DNA from: Sodalis praecaptivus
GTDB lineage: Bacteria > Pseudomonadota > Gammaproteobacteria > Enterobacterales > Enterobacteriaceae
DNA length: 64,000 nt
NCBI RefSeq assembly: GCF_000517425.1
Contig: NZ_CP006569.1
Coordinates: 248,001-312,000, forward strand
Direction: 5' to 3'
This document shows, piece after piece, positions 8,959 through 18,256 of this stretch. How positions within the stretch are numbered: position 1 is the first letter of the stretch; every line of letters begins with the position of its first letter. A program made the translations under genes and the position numbers. The notes beneath the pieces are model-generated. The model did no database searches. It worked only from the letters and a program-made list of their open reading frames with translations, and was not told the DNA's origin.

Positions 8959-9213
8959 ATGTCTGATGCTTTTGCCGCCGCGGATCAAACCCTGGACGCT
9001 CGCGGCCTGCGATGCCCCGAACCCGTGATGATGGTGCGTAAAGCCGTGCGCCATATGGCCGACGGGCAGACCTTGCTTATTATCGCTGACGATCCGGCCA
9101 CCACCCGCGATATTCCCGGCTTTTGCCGGTTCATGGAGCATACTCTGCTGGCGCAAGCCACGGAACAGCTGCCTTACCGCTACCTATTGCGCAAGGGGTT
9201 GACGGCGGCCTGA
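8959..9213 (+). CDS. tusA: Sulfur carrier protein TusA
   Basis: 84 residues from the ATG at 8959 ([20 protein letters not shown]). An earlier ATG at 8955 is in another frame and stops at once. The family motif CPEP places the sulfur-accepting cysteine near residue 19. [18 protein letters not shown] and the terminal [10 protein letters not shown] match E. coli TusA. TusA takes persulfide sulfur from IscS and passes it to TusBCD for the 2-thiouridine of tRNA, and also feeds molybdenum cofactor synthesis. It is divergent from yhhQ as in E. coli. Confidence 0.96.
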   Translation: MSDAFAAADQTLDARGLRCPEPVMMVRKAVRHMADGQTLLIIADDPATTRDIPGFCRFMEHTLLAQATEQLPYRYLLRKGLTAA

Positions 9214-9240
9214 CGGCCTACGGCCGCGCACCGGGGCGCG

Positions 9241-9867
9241 TCAAAGATACAGCGAGCGCACGATCAGAAAATGGCCGGCGAAGTAGCACGCGGCGATAAG
9301 CGCGCGGGCGGCATCGAACGGGAAGCGGTAATGACTGATTAACCACACGCTCGCCGCCACCAGCAGCAACGCGGTTCCCGTCAGCAGTGAGAAGGTGTAA
9401 TCGTTGCCGAGCTGGAAATATTGTTCGCCCGCGACCCATACCATCAAAAGCGTGACGCCAATATAGGTGCACACGGGCCAGCGCAACTCGTCAAGCCGGG
9501 ACCAGAGCAACATAATCAGCACCGCGCCGAGGATCAGCAGCGTCAGCGGCAACGGCCAGAATATCGCCAGCGTCATATGGCTGGCGAAACCAATGGTGTA
9601 CAGTACATGGCAGAGAAAAAACGCGCCGACGGCGTAAAGTAGCCGTTCGCTCGACAGCATCAGCAGCGCGCTGCCGGCCAGCGTGGCCAACAGGCCAAGG
9701 ATGATCAAATAGCCGGTGGCGGTGAGACCTGGCGCCTGCCAGGCGAGCGCCAGCAGCAGCAGCAGCGTGATGGGCTGAAACAGCCAGCGCTGCCAGACCG
9801 GTCCACGGTAAGAGGCGTCCACGTACAGCCATCCCGAGAAGACTACTGCCATAAAAGACCAAAGCAT
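9241..9867 (-). CDS. yhhN: YhhN family membrane protein (lysoplasmalogenase-like)
   Basis: 208 residues from the ATG at 9867 ([20 protein letters not shown]), with AAAGGAA in front. A longer in-frame version lacks similarity to the family. It has about eight hydrophobic segments and belongs to the YhhN/TMEM86 family, whose animal members are lysoplasmalogenases. The bacterial role is not certain. The ending [15 protein letters not shown] is nearly identical to E. coli YhhN. In E. coli zntA lies between yhhN and tusA; here only 27 bp separate them. Confidence 0.92.
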   Translation of the reverse strand: MLWSFMAVVFSGWLYVDASYRGPVWQRWLFQPITLLLLLALAWQAPGLTATGYLIILGLLATLAGSALLMLSSERLLYAVGAFFLCHVLYTIGFASHMTLAIFWPLPLTLLILGAVLIMLLWSRLDELRWPVCTYIGVTLLMVWVAGEQYFQLGNDYTFSLLTGTALLLVAASVWLISHYRFPFDAARALIAACYFAGHFLIVRSLYL

Positions 9868-10072
9868 TGGCGTTCCTTTTGGTGCGTGGTGAGTAAATGT
9901 CGGCGATCTGGCCCGCGATGGCGGCCGTCTGGAGCATCGCGCAGCGGCGCTGGCGTGTCCTGACTTTGACATCCTTGTCGAGGCAGATGCGCGTTGTTGG
10001 TCATCATGCTATGTTAGCGCCACTTTTTTCCTGCGCAATTCATGCGTACACATTGCGGGAGACAGCAGGCTT

Positions 10073-10393
10073 ATGAGCAGCGAGCAGCCTATTTATCGTA
10101 TTCAGTTTATTAATAATGGCAAAAATTATCAGTTATTTGTACGTGAGCTGAGTCAAAGCCCCCTGTTCGGCTTTATCGAAATCGGCGATTTTGTGTTCAG
10201 CAGCCACGGCAGCCTGGTGGTCGACCCCTCCGAAGAAAAACTGAAGACGGAGTTCAGCGGCGTTAGCCGCAGTTACATTCCGCTGCAGGCGGTCATTCGT
10301 ATCGACGTCGTGACGGAAAAGGGCAGCGCCCGCATTTCCGATCTGGGCGATAACGTGACGATGTTTCCCTATTTGCCCGGGAAGAAGCCGTAA
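10073..10393 (+). CDS. DUF1820 family protein
   Basis: A small 106-residue soluble protein of the DUF1820 family: IYRIQFINNGKNYQLFVREL, LFGFIEIGDFVF, VDPSEEKLK and YIPLQAVIRIDVV are characteristic. The family is common in Pseudomonas and other gammaproteobacteria and has no assigned function. It occupies the place where E. coli has yhhM, but I see no resemblance to YhhM. GCAGG lies just before the ATG. It is oriented opposite to yhhN and yhhL. Confidence 0.85.
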   Translation: MSSEQPIYRIQFINNGKNYQLFVRELSQSPLFGFIEIGDFVFSSHGSLVVDPSEEKLKTEFSGVSRSYIPLQAVIRIDVVTEKGSARISDLGDNVTMFPYLPGKKP

Positions 10394-10468
10394 TCCTTCG
10401 GCAAGATACCGTTAAACCGTCGTTGCCCCGTCCGCGGGGCGTTGCTGTTTCGGCGTAGTCTTGAGGCG

Positions 10469-10759
10469 TTAGCGACCGCGGCCGGCGGGGCGTTGTGCCC
10501 GCTGCTTTTTCTGCCAGGCGACCATTTCAAACACGCCGAAAAGAAACACCCGCGTCTGAAAAGCGGCGCTGGGTTTGGCCTCATCTTTGGTCAGCGTGGC
10601 TTTCAGCAGCGTCAGTTGCAGCGCATGCATTACCACCATGAAAAAAAGACCAATATCAAGGAAATATTTCAGCGGTTTAGGGAAAGGTTGGATCAGGTTG
10701 AACAACAAAAATCCCCATACCATCAGCATTAACAGACGGCCCAGATTAATCAGTATCAT
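10469..10759 (-). CDS. yhhL: YhhL (DUF1145) membrane protein
   Basis: 96 residues with two or three hydrophobic helices (LGRLLMLMVWGFLLFNLIQP; YFLDIGLFFMVVMHALQLTLL). FPKPLKYFLDIGLF is typical of DUF1145/YhhL. Function unknown. The start overlaps the end of rsmD by 14 nt, so it is probably co-transcribed and translationally coupled with rsmD, as in E. coli. The basic C-terminal tail (KKQRAQRPAGRGR) should face the cytoplasm. Confidence 0.9.
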   Translation of the reverse strand: MILINLGRLLMLMVWGFLLFNLIQPFPKPLKYFLDIGLFFMVVMHALQLTLLKATLTKDEAKPSAAFQTRVFLFGVFEMVAWQKKQRAQRPAGRGR

Positions 10760-11351
10760 AGTGCTTCTCCGGCGTAGCGTGACGGATATAGAGCCGGTAC
10801 GCTACTTGCCCGGCGATTTTTTCCCGATGTAGCTGCCAGTGGGGCGGCACTTCGGGCGAGGGGCCTTCCGTTTCGGTTTCAATGTAAATCCAGGCGTCGT
10901 CGGCCAGACGCCGGTGCCGCTCCAGAATGGCCACGGTGTTGGTTATCATGCCTTGCCGGAAGGGGGGATCGATAAAGACCACATTGAACGCACCACCCGG
11001 CTGCGCAAGCCAGCGCAGGCTGTCGGCGGTGATGACCTGACCCTGCTGCGCCTGCAATACCTGCAGATTCTTGGCGAGCTGCGCGCTGACCGCGCGATCC
11101 TGCTCCAGCAGCGTGACGCTGGCGGCACCGCGCGAAAGCGCCTCCAGACCCAACGCGCCGCTGCCGGCGAAACAATCCAGGCAGCGCGCCTCCTGTATAA
11201 CGGGCGCCAGCCAGTTGAACAGCGTTTCACGTACGCGATCGGTGGTCGGCCTCAGACCCGGGCTGTTGGGCACCGGCAGCTTACGACCGCGCCAGCGGCC
11301 GCCGATGATACGAATTTGTCCGGCGGAGCGGGCGGTATTGTTATTTGCCAT
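10746..11351 (-). CDS. rsmD: 16S rRNA m2G966 methyltransferase RsmD
   Basis: 201 residues from the ATG at 11351. RsmD methylates guanine 966 of 16S rRNA in assembled small subunits using S-adenosylmethionine. Visible features are GQIRIIGGRWRGRKLPVPNS at the N-terminus, LRPTTDRVRETLFNWL, the SAM loop CLDCFAGSGALGLEALSRGA (about residues 60-79), and the catalytic motif VFIDPPFRQG. REKIAGQVAYRLY closes the protein. It is divergent from ftsY, as in E. coli. Confidence 0.96.
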   Translation of the reverse strand: MANNNTARSAGQIRIIGGRWRGRKLPVPNSPGLRPTTDRVRETLFNWLAPVIQEARCLDCFAGSGALGLEALSRGAASVTLLEQDRAVSAQLAKNLQVLQAQQGQVITADSLRWLAQPGGAFNVVFIDPPFRQGMITNTVAILERHRRLADDAWIYIETETEGPSPEVPPHWQLHREKIAGQVAYRLYIRHATPEKHYDTD

Positions 11352-11580
11352 AGATATCTTGTTACGAGTCAAAGCGCGTAAAGACCACAACGAATGTCAA
11401 CGATGGTCTATTCTAGCGGGGCAAAGAGGCGGGGGAAATGGTAATTCGCATTTGATTTGTCCCGTAAGACAAAACCCCGCCGCGACGCATGTTGCCTGCC
11501 GGGGTAAAGTGGTAAACTCTGAGTATTATCAGACAGGTTATTTATCCGCCCTCTATCGTGGGCGAGGAGTGTAGTCGCAA

Positions 11581-13203
11581 ATGGCAAAAGAGAAAAAACG
11601 CGGTTTCCTTTCCTGGTTAGGCTTTAACCGTCAGGACGATGACGCGGTCGGCGAGCCGGAAGCCGGACGGGAGACCGACGCCACCGGTGCCGGGGGCGAA
11701 ACCGACGCGCCAGTTGCTACCACCGCGGCGCGCGGGGAGGCGGCGGATGCCGCCGAAGAAGCGTCACCGGAGGCGAAGGCGCAAACGCCCGCCGCTGAGC
11801 GGACCTCGTCACCGGAGGCGAAGGCGCAAACGTCCGCCGCTGAGCGGACCTCGTCACCGGATGTCCCCGTCCGCGAGCGTGACGCACAGCGCATCGCCGC
11901 TGAAATTGTCTCTCTTACCGAACAGGTGGCGACGCGGCGGAGCCTCGCCGGCGCCGGCGATAAAACGCCGATGGCCGCTGCTTCTGCCGCCGAGAACGAC
12001 GCCGTCGCTCCGCCATCCAGCGATAACGGTATTGCCCCGCTAGCCAAAAAAATAGACGCTGTCGCTCCGCCATCCAAAGATGACGCTGTCGCCGCGCCAT
12101 TTGACGATGACGCGGCGCCCTCCGAAGACGACGCCGTCGCCTCGTCGATCGTAATTGCCGATGCCGCGGCGCCGGAAAACCGTCAGGACGCCAGCGCGGC
12201 GCTAACGCTGGCCGCAGATGTCATCCCCGATGAGGATACCGTACCGCGGCCGGCGGAAAACGGCGCGCCTCCGGCGCCCGAGCGCGCCGGATTCTTTGCC
12301 CGACTGAAAAACAGTCTGGTGAAGACGCGACAGAACCTGGGATCCGGATTTATCGGATTGTTCCGCGGCAAGAAAATCGATGATGATTTGTTCGAGGAAT
12401 TGGAAGAGCAATTGCTGGTCGCCGACGTGGGCGTCGAGACCACGCGCAAAATAATCGAGGGTTTGACTGCCCATGCCGAACGCCGCCATCTCAAGGACGC
12501 CGAAGCGCTGTACAGCCAATTGCGCGTGGATATGGCGGCCATCCTCGCTAATGTCGAGCGACCGCTGGAGGTGACGGGCAAGACGCCGTTCGTTATCCTG
12601 ATGGTCGGCGTTAACGGCGTGGGGAAAACCACCACCATTGGCAAACTCGCCCGGCAATATCAGGCCGAAGGCAAAAGCGTCATGCTGGCGGCGGGGGATA
12701 CCTTCCGCGCCGCGGCGGTGGAGCAGCTTCAGGTTTGGGGCGAGCGCAACCGTATCCCGGTGGTGGCGCAACAGACCGGCGCCGACTCCGCGTCGGTTAT
12801 CTTCGACGCAATCCAGGCGGCCAAAGCGCGCGGTATTGATGTGCTGATAGCGGATACCGCGGGGCGGTTGCAGAATAAAGCGCACCTGATGGACGAGCTG
12901 AAGAAAATCGTTCGGGTAATGAAAAAGCTGGACGTTGAGGCCCCCCATGAGGTTATGCTGACCCTCGATGCCAGCACCGGGCAGAATGCTGTCAGCCAAG
13001 CCAACTTATTCAATGATGCGGTGGGACTGACCGGCATCGCGCTGACCAAATTGGACGGCACCGCCAAAGGCGGGGTCATTTTTGCCGTGGCGGACCGCTT
13101 CGGTATCCCGATTCGCTATATTGGCGTCGGGGAGGGTATTGAGGATTTGCGGCCGTTTAAAGCCGACGATTTTATTGAGGCACTTTTTGCCCGAGAGGAT
13201 TAA
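11581..13203 (+). CDS. ftsY: Signal recognition particle receptor FtsY
   Basis: 540 residues. The C-terminal NG GTPase domain is standard: P-loop GVNGVGKTTTIGKL (from Gly343), DTAGR (Asp425), and TKLDGTAKGG (from Thr489). FtsY docks the SRP-ribosome complex to the Sec translocon at the inner membrane. The first 230 or so residues form the acidic, low-complexity A domain, longer and more repetitive than in E. coli (497 aa). It includes a 15-residue tandem duplication beginning SPEAKAQT at nucleotides 11764-11853 and several DDAVA-type repeats at 11995-12145. The lipid-binding MAKEKKRGFLSWLGF start is conserved. It is the first gene of ftsYEX. Confidence 0.97.
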   Translation: MAKEKKRGFLSWLGFNRQDDDAVGEPEAGRETDATGAGGETDAPVATTAARGEAADAAEEASPEAKAQTPAAERTSSPEAKAQTSAAERTSSPDVPVRERDAQRIAAEIVSLTEQVATRRSLAGAGDKTPMAAASAAENDAVAPPSSDNGIAPLAKKIDAVAPPSKDDAVAAPFDDDAAPSEDDAVASSIVIADAAAPENRQDASAALTLAADVIPDEDTVPRPAENGAPPAPERAGFFARLKNSLVKTRQNLGSGFIGLFRGKKIDDDLFEELEEQLLVADVGVETTRKIIEGLTAHAERRHLKDAEALYSQLRVDMAAILANVERPLEVTGKTPFVILMVGVNGVGKTTTIGKLARQYQAEGKSVMLAAGDTFRAAAVEQLQVWGERNRIPVVAQQTGADSASVIFDAIQAAKARGIDVLIADTAGRLQNKAHLMDELKKIVRVMKKLDVEAPHEVMLTLDASTGQNAVSQANLFNDAVGLTGIALTKLDGTAKGGVIFAVADRFGIPIRYIGVGEGIEDLRPFKADDFIEALFARED

Positions 13204-13209
13204 AAAAGG

Positions 13210-13878
13210 ATGATTCGCTTTGAACAAGTCAGCAAAGCCTATCTTGGCGGACGACAGGCGCTGCAAGGGGTGGATTTTCACCTCCGTCCGGCTGAGATGG
13301 CGTTTCTGACCGGCCATTCCGGGGCGGGGAAAAGTACCCTGCTGAAACTGATATGCGGCATTGAGCGCCCGAGCGCGGGGCATATTTTATTTGGCGGTCA
13401 CGATATCAGCCGGCTGAAAAACAGCGAAATCCCGTTTCTGCGCCGTCAGATCGGGATGATCTTTCAAGATCATCATCTGCTCATGGACCGGACCGTTTAT
13501 GACAATGTGGCGATGCCGCTGGTGATCGCCGGCGCCAGCCTTGAGGATATCCGCCGCCGGGTCTCGGCGGCGCTGGATAAAGTCGGCCTGCTGGATAAAG
13601 CGCGCAATTTCCCGGTGCAATTATCGGGCGGCGAACAGCAGCGCATCGGCATTGCCCGCGCCGTGGTCAACAAGCCGGCGGTGTTGCTAGCGGACGAGCC
13701 GACGGGCAACTTGGACGACGCGCTGTCCGAGGGCATATTGCGTCTGTTTGAAGAATTTAACCGCGTCGGCGTGACGGTGCTGATGGCGACTCACGATACC
13801 GGGCTGATTGCGCGCCGGAATTACCGTATCTTTACGCTCAATCAGGGAAGAATGTCCGGGGGCGTCCATGGCGAATAA
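13210..13878 (+). CDS. ftsE: Cell division ATP-binding protein FtsE
   Basis: A 222-residue ABC ATPase: Walker [10 protein letters not shown] (residues 35-43), Q-loop in [11 protein letters not shown], signature LSGGEQQR, Walker B VLLADEPT and the switch His in MATHDTG. With FtsX it forms the divisome complex that activates periplasmic murein hydrolases through EnvC. It starts 6 nt after ftsY, and its end overlaps the ftsX start. Confidence 0.97.
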   Translation: MIRFEQVSKAYLGGRQALQGVDFHLRPAEMAFLTGHSGAGKSTLLKLICGIERPSAGHILFGGHDISRLKNSEIPFLRRQIGMIFQDHHLLMDRTVYDNVAMPLVIAGASLEDIRRRVSAALDKVGLLDKARNFPVQLSGGEQQRIGIARAVVNKPAVLLADEPTGNLDDALSEGILRLFEEFNRVGVTVLMATHDTGLIARRNYRIFTLNQGRMSGGVHGE

Positions 13879-14884
13879 ATTCAACCGGCCCACGCGCGCG
13901 AATAAGCCGGCAAAAGCGCCGCGCTCGCAGACGGCGGGGGAGGCGAAAGCGGCGAAATCCAAGGCGCTGCGCGGCGGCTGGAAGCAGCAGTGGCGCTATG
14001 CCTGGCTGAATACGCTGGCGGATATGGGGCGTCAGCCGCTGGCTACGCTGTTAACCGTGATGGTGATTGCCATTTCATTGACGTTGCCCAGTTTATGTTA
14101 TCTGGTATGGAAAAACGTCAGCCAGGCGGCGGAGCAGTGGTACCCCACGCCGCAGCTGACGGTGTACCTGGATAAAGTGCTGGATGACGATGCCGCCTTG
14201 AAAGTGATTGGCGCCCTCAAGCAGGAGGACGGCGTCGCCAAGGTCAACTACCTTTCGCGCGAAGAGGCGATGGGCGAGTTCCGCAACTGGTCGGGCTTTG
14301 GCGGCGCGATGGACATGCTGGAGGAAAATCCGCTGCCGGCGGTGGCCATTATCACGCCAAAGGTCAATTTCCAGAGCGCCGACACGCTTAAGACGCTGCG
14401 CGACCGTGTCGCCGCCACCCAAGGGGTGGACGAGGTGCGCATGGACGACAGCTGGTTCGCCCGTCTGGCGGCGTTGACCGGCCTGGTCGGCAAGGTCTCC
14501 GCCATGATAGGTATCCTGATGGTCATCGCGGTTTTCCTGGTTATCGGCAACAGCATCCGTCTGAGTATTTTCAGCCGGCGCGATACCATCAACGTCATGA
14601 AATTGATCGGCGCCACCGATGGGTTTATCCTAAGGCCCTTTTTAAACGGCGGGGCGCTGCTGGGGCTGGGCGGCGCGGTGCTGTCGCTGATTTTGTCAGG
14701 CACACTGGTCTGGCAGCTCGAATCGGTGGTAGCGAATGTGGCAGCGGTGTTTGGCACCACGTTCGTGCTGCACGGCTTGAGCTGGGATGAAGCCATCCTC
14801 TTGCTGCTGATTTCGGCCATGATCGGCTGGCTTGCGGCCTGGCTGGCGACGGTACAACATTTACGCCGGTTTACACCTGACTAA
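13868..14884 (+). CDS. ftsX: Cell division protein FtsX
   Basis: 338 residues from the ATG at 13868, which overlaps the end of ftsE by 11 nt. It has a basic cytoplasmic N-terminal tail, a first membrane helix ([21 protein letters not shown]), a periplasmic domain of about 120 residues that recruits EnvC, and three further helices in a FtsX/MacB-type permease domain ([22 protein letters not shown] lies between them). It transmits FtsE ATP hydrolysis to amidase activation at the septum. Confidence 0.96.
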   Translation: MANKFNRPTRANKPAKAPRSQTAGEAKAAKSKALRGGWKQQWRYAWLNTLADMGRQPLATLLTVMVIAISLTLPSLCYLVWKNVSQAAEQWYPTPQLTVYLDKVLDDDAALKVIGALKQEDGVAKVNYLSREEAMGEFRNWSGFGGAMDMLEENPLPAVAIITPKVNFQSADTLKTLRDRVAATQGVDEVRMDDSWFARLAALTGLVGKVSAMIGILMVIAVFLVIGNSIRLSIFSRRDTINVMKLIGATDGFILRPFLNGGALLGLGGAVLSLILSGTLVWQLESVVANVAAVFGTTFVLHGLSWDEAILLLLISAMIGWLAAWLATVQHLRRFTPD

Positions 14885-14895
14885 CATTTTTTTGG

Positions 14896-14901
14896 TATAA
14901 T
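14896..14901 (+). promoter_or_regulatory. Candidate sigma-70 -10 element upstream of rpoH
   Basis: A perfect TATAAT lies 140 bp upstream of rpoH, just after ftsX. A convincing -35 at 17 bp is missing. E. coli rpoH has several promoters in this interval, so a sigma-70 promoter here is plausible but only weakly supported. Confidence 0.4.
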
Positions 14902-14927
14902 GAGATCGGGATAAAGGCCGCGGTGGC

Positions 14928-14955
14928 TGAACTCACCGACGGGATCGCGGTCTTA
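14928..14955 (+). promoter_or_regulatory. Sigma-E type promoter of rpoH (P3-like)
   Basis: TGAACT at 14928-14933 and TCTTA at 14951-14955, with 16 nt between GAACTC and TCTTA. This matches sigma-E spacing and closely follows the E. coli rpoH P3 promoter, which reads TGAACTT, then a spacer ending ATCACGG, then TCTGA; here the spacer ends ATCGCGG. It would couple heat-shock sigma synthesis to envelope stress. Confidence 0.7.
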
Positions 14956-15040
14956 TTATCGGCCGTTCAATAACGGGAAGTCGCGTCCTGGTGCGGGCTT
15001 TCTGTAGAACGGCGTCCAAGTTTCTAGCGAGAGGTCATGA

Positions 15041-15898
15041 ATGATCAAAGATATGCAAGTTTTAGCCTATGTTCCCCAGGGCAGTCTGGAAGCCTATGTC
15101 AGGGCCGCCAATGCCTATCCGATGCTGACGGCGGAGGAAGAGCGGGCGCTGGCTGAACGGCTGCATTACCAGGGCGATTTGGAGGCGGCCAAGCAGCTGA
15201 TCCTGTCTCACCTGCGCTTTGTTGTTCATATTGCGCGTAACTATTCCGGTTACGGCCTGCCTCAGGCTGACCTGATTCAGGAAGGCAACATCGGCCTGAT
15301 GAAAGCCGTTCGCCGTTTCAACCCGGAAGTGGGCGTGCGGCTGGTGTCGTTTGCGGTCCACTGGATTAAAGCGGAAATCCACGAATACGTGCTGCGCAAC
15401 TGGCGTATTGTGAAAGTGGCGACCACCAAGGCGCAGCGCAAGCTGTTCTTTAACCTGCGTAAAACCAAGCAGCGCCTGGGCTGGTTTAACCAGGACGAAG
15501 TGGAAATGGTGGCTAAAGAGCTGGGCGTGACCAGCAAGGATGTCCGTGAAATGGAGTCCCGCATGGCCGCGCAGGATATGACCTTCGATCCCACGCCGGA
15601 AGATGACACCCGCGAAGGGCAGCCGATGGCGCCCATGCTTTACCTACAGGACAAATCGTCCGATTTCGCCGACGGCATTGAAGAGGACAATTGGGACGAT
15701 CACGCCGCCGACAAGCTGAGCGCGGCGCTGGAGGGTCTCGATGAGCGCAGCCAGGACATCATCCGCGCGCGCTGGCTGGATGACGACAACAAAAGTACCT
15801 TGCAGGAGCTGGCCGATCGGTACGGGGTTTCCGCGGAGCGCGTGCGCCAGCTTGAAAAAAATGCCATGAAGAAAATGCGTCTGGCGATTGAGGCCTGA
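15041..15898 (+). CDS. rpoH: RNA polymerase heat-shock sigma factor RpoH
   Basis: 285 residues, nearly collinear with E. coli sigma-32. Region 2 contains [16 protein letters not shown] and [21 protein letters not shown]. The RpoH-specific box [18 protein letters not shown] lies near residue 130. The region 4 helix-turn-helix is [20 protein letters not shown]. The chaperone- and FtsH-responsive region 2.1 is conserved. The first six residues differ from E. coli. It is followed by a strong terminator. Confidence 0.98.
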   Translation: MIKDMQVLAYVPQGSLEAYVRAANAYPMLTAEEERALAERLHYQGDLEAAKQLILSHLRFVVHIARNYSGYGLPQADLIQEGNIGLMKAVRRFNPEVGVRLVSFAVHWIKAEIHEYVLRNWRIVKVATTKAQRKLFFNLRKTKQRLGWFNQDEVEMVAKELGVTSKDVREMESRMAAQDMTFDPTPEDDTREGQPMAPMLYLQDKSSDFADGIEEDNWDDHAADKLSAALEGLDERSQDIIRARWLDDDNKSTLQELADRYGVSAERVRQLEKNAMKKMRLAIEA

Positions 15899-16241
15899 CG
15901 ACAGCACGGCGATTTCCCGCTGCATGCGTAGCGTAACGCGCGCATTGCCTACAGCCATACGCGACGCCCACAGCCGATGAATTTTCATCGGCTGTTTTGT
16001 TTTCTGCGTGGTGCCAGGGGGCGTAAAGCGGCGAGGTGGCATCACCCCCTGCGCCCTGCTGCTAGGCGGTGCCAAGGCGGCCCGGCGGGCGCGGATGTGT
16101 GGTGGTGAGGAAAACGGGCGCAGCTGGCGGTCGGGCATTCAGTGCCGCGCAGACGATCGCGGTCGGCGGCGGGGGCTTTGCGGTCATGGGAGGGGGTATA
16201 GACCGCCAGTTCGGTGTCCAGCGATCGATCGCGGCGGGCGG
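15899..16241. other. rpoH-panM intergenic region
   Basis: 343 bp without a gene. It holds the rpoH terminator (15971-16004). The rest, 16005-16241, is G+C-rich with no supported feature. In E. coli livJ lies in this interval. Confidence 0.5.
15971..16004 (+). terminator. Rho-independent terminator of rpoH
   Basis: A perfect 10-bp stem (CAGCCGATGA / TCATCGGCTG, 15971-15980 with 15985-15994), a 4-nt loop and a T-rich tail TTTTGTTTT. Confidence 0.92.
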
Positions 16242-16640
16242 TTAGCGCTGATGCCAGCCGTCGGGCTCTTCGTGAAAGCCGCAGGAGGTCATGAATTTCC
16301 CCATTAGGGCGGCATCCTCCAGCGGTTGTTGATTGCTAAGCCACCAATAGATGATACCGGGCATCTGGCGACGGGTTTCATCCAATAGATAAAGGCCGAC
16401 GCCGCGCCGACGGGTTTCCGGCCGCACGCGCAGCCCCACCAGCCGGCCCTCACCCCAGGCGGCATCTATCTCGACCCGCACCGCCCCTAACAGCCGATCG
16501 TTGAACCGCGCGACGAACAGCGCGTTGGAGCCGGTAAGCTGGTGGTGTAGTGCGTCGACATCCACGGCAGGCCAAATCTTCGCCAGATCAAGCTTATCCT
16601 GGGGGCTTATTACCGTCAGCCGTTCAATTGTCAGTTTCAT
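16242..16640 (-). CDS. panM: PanD-maturation factor PanM (GNAT fold)
   Basis: A 132-residue single GNAT domain: LFVARFNDRLLGAVRVEID, then the acetyl-CoA pyrophosphate loop VRPETRRRGVGLYLLDETRR, then IIYWWLSN. It matches E. coli PanM (PanZ/YhhK), which binds pro-PanD with acetyl-CoA to trigger self-cleavage to aspartate decarboxylase and to restrain pantothenate synthesis. It keeps its position between rpoH and the ugp genes, but the flanking livJ and livKHMGF genes of E. coli are gone. Confidence 0.93.
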   Translation of the reverse strand: MKLTIERLTVISPQDKLDLAKIWPAVDVDALHHQLTGSNALFVARFNDRLLGAVRVEIDAAWGEGRLVGLRVRPETRRRGVGLYLLDETRRQMPGIIYWWLSNQQPLEDAALMGKFMTSCGFHEEPDGWHQR

Positions 16641-16783
16641 GGGTTCCTTACAGCCGTTACCGTTATCCCGATTCGCATGTAGAGGCGAAGATCGTCGGCG
16701 ACAGTATAGCGCACTTACCGCCGTTTACCGCGCGATATCCTGCCGCTGGCGCCTTCGCCATCATCAATCCCCCCATCCTCTGA

Positions 16784-16823
16784 CCGTCACGGCGCTGTCA
16801 CGCCGACGTTATTTTTCTGTCAT
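16784..16823 (+). promoter_or_regulatory. PhoB-box array upstream of ugpB
   Basis: Pho-box heptamers recur on an 11-bp register: CCGTCAC (16784-16790), CTGTCAC (16795-16801), a weak ACGTTAT (16806-16812) and CTGTCAT (16817-16823). The first pair has the standard 4-bp spacer. A further ATGTCAT at 16830 is off register. The array lies 54 bp before the ugpB start, as expected for PhoB activation of ugp during phosphate starvation. Confidence 0.7.
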
Positions 16824-16876
16824 CTTGGCATGTCATGTTACAGGCCGTTAATGACTTCAGGTTTCAGGAGAACGGC

Positions 16877-18199
16877 ATGGTAAACCCCTTGGTCCGCACC
16901 GCGTCGCTTTGCGCCGCGCTTATGTTGGTCGTCAGTCAAAGCGCCTGGGCGGTAACGGAAATTCCGTTCTGGCATGCCATGGAAGGTGAACTGGGAAAAG
17001 AGGTGGAGAGCCTGGCCACCCGTTTCAACCAGACACACCCGGATTATCGCATCGTGCCGGTTTATAAGGGCGCTTACCCGCAAGAGCTGGCTGCCGGCAT
17101 CGCCGCCTGGCGCACCGGCAATGCGCCGGCTATTTTGCAAGTGTACGAAGTGGGTACCGCCACAATGATGGCGAGCCACGCCATCAAACCGGTTTATCAG
17201 GTGTTCAGCGACGCCGGCATCAATAATGACGAATCCGCCTTTGTGCCGGCGGTGCTGGGCTATTACAGCGACAGTAAAACCGGCCATCTTATCTCCCAGC
17301 CGTTCAACAGCTCCACGCCGGTGCTGTATTACAACAAAGACGCCTTTAAGCGAGCAGGGCTTGACCCCGAGCAGCCGCCGCAAACCTGGCAGCAATTGGC
17401 GGCGGACGCGGTCAAATTGCGCGAAGCCGGCCTGACCTGCGGTTATGCCAACGGCGGCTATCAGGGCTGGATCCAAATTGAAAACTTCAGCGCCTGGCAC
17501 GGTTTACCGGTTGCGACCCAGGATAACGGTTTTGCCGGCGCCGATGCCCGGCTGGTGTTCAACGGTCCGCTACAGGTCAAACACATCCAGCGGCTGGCGG
17601 ATATGCTCAAGAACGGCAGCGGCGGCTATTTCGGCCGCGATGACGCCTATATGGCGAAATTTTACGGCGGCGACTGCGGTATGGCCATTGGCTCCTCGGG
17701 CTCGCTGTCGACCGTGCGGCAGTACGCCAAATTCAATTATGGCGTCGGCATGATGCCCTATGATGCCGATGTGAAGGGCGCGCCGCAGAACGCGATGATT
17801 GGCGGCGCCAGCCTGTGGGTTATGGCCGGTAAGAGCCCGGAAACCTACCAGGGCGTAGCGCAATTCCTGCAATTCCTGGCCAAACCGGAAATCGTGGCCG
17901 AATGGCATCAGCAAACCGGTTATCTGCCGGTGACCACCGCCGGTTATACGCTGAGCAAGCAACAGGGCTATTACGACCACAACCCCGGTGCCGATATCGC
18001 CATCCGCCAAATGATGAACAAACCGCCGCTGCCGTTCACCAAAGGGATGCGCCTGGGCAATATGCCGCAGATCCGAACGGTGGTTGATGAGGAACTGGAG
18101 CGCGTTTGGAGCGGCAAGGCCACCCCTAAGCAGGCTCTGGATAATGCGGTGGCGCGCGGCGATCAATTGCTGCGTCGTTTTGAACAATCCACACGGTAA
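16877..18199 (+). CDS. ugpB: sn-Glycerol-3-phosphate binding protein UgpB
   Basis: 440 residues from the ATG at 16877, with AGGAG 6 nt ahead. The signal peptide is [20 protein letters not shown] and cleavage follows SAWA. The mature protein ([20 protein letters not shown]) is a cluster B extracellular solute-binding protein matching E. coli UgpB. It captures glycerol-3-phosphate and glycerophosphodiesters in the periplasm for UgpAEC. First gene of ugpBAECQ, behind the Pho boxes. Confidence 0.97.
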   Translation: MVNPLVRTASLCAALMLVVSQSAWAVTEIPFWHAMEGELGKEVESLATRFNQTHPDYRIVPVYKGAYPQELAAGIAAWRTGNAPAILQVYEVGTATMMASHAIKPVYQVFSDAGINNDESAFVPAVLGYYSDSKTGHLISQPFNSSTPVLYYNKDAFKRAGLDPEQPPQTWQQLAADAVKLREAGLTCGYANGGYQGWIQIENFSAWHGLPVATQDNGFAGADARLVFNGPLQVKHIQRLADMLKNGSGGYFGRDDAYMAKFYGGDCGMAIGSSGSLSTVRQYAKFNYGVGMMPYDADVKGAPQNAMIGGASLWVMAGKSPETYQGVAQFLQFLAKPEIVAEWHQQTGYLPVTTAGYTLSKQQGYYDHNPGADIAIRQMMNKPPLPFTKGMRLGNMPQIRTVVDEELERVWSGKATPKQALDNAVARGDQLLRRFEQSTR

Positions 18200-18256
18200 A
18201 CGCCGCCGCCCGCGCCATTGCCGCGCGGGCGTGACGACGCCATACGAGGGGGCATG

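Noticed and set aside
13808-13867. Longer N-terminus for FtsX
   Set aside because: The extension lies inside ftsE and is not conserved; ATG 13868 gives the family start with the usual overlap.
16008-16307. Plus-strand frame between rpoH and panM
   Set aside because: Low-complexity Arg/Gly-rich translation, no ribosome site, and it runs antisense into panM.
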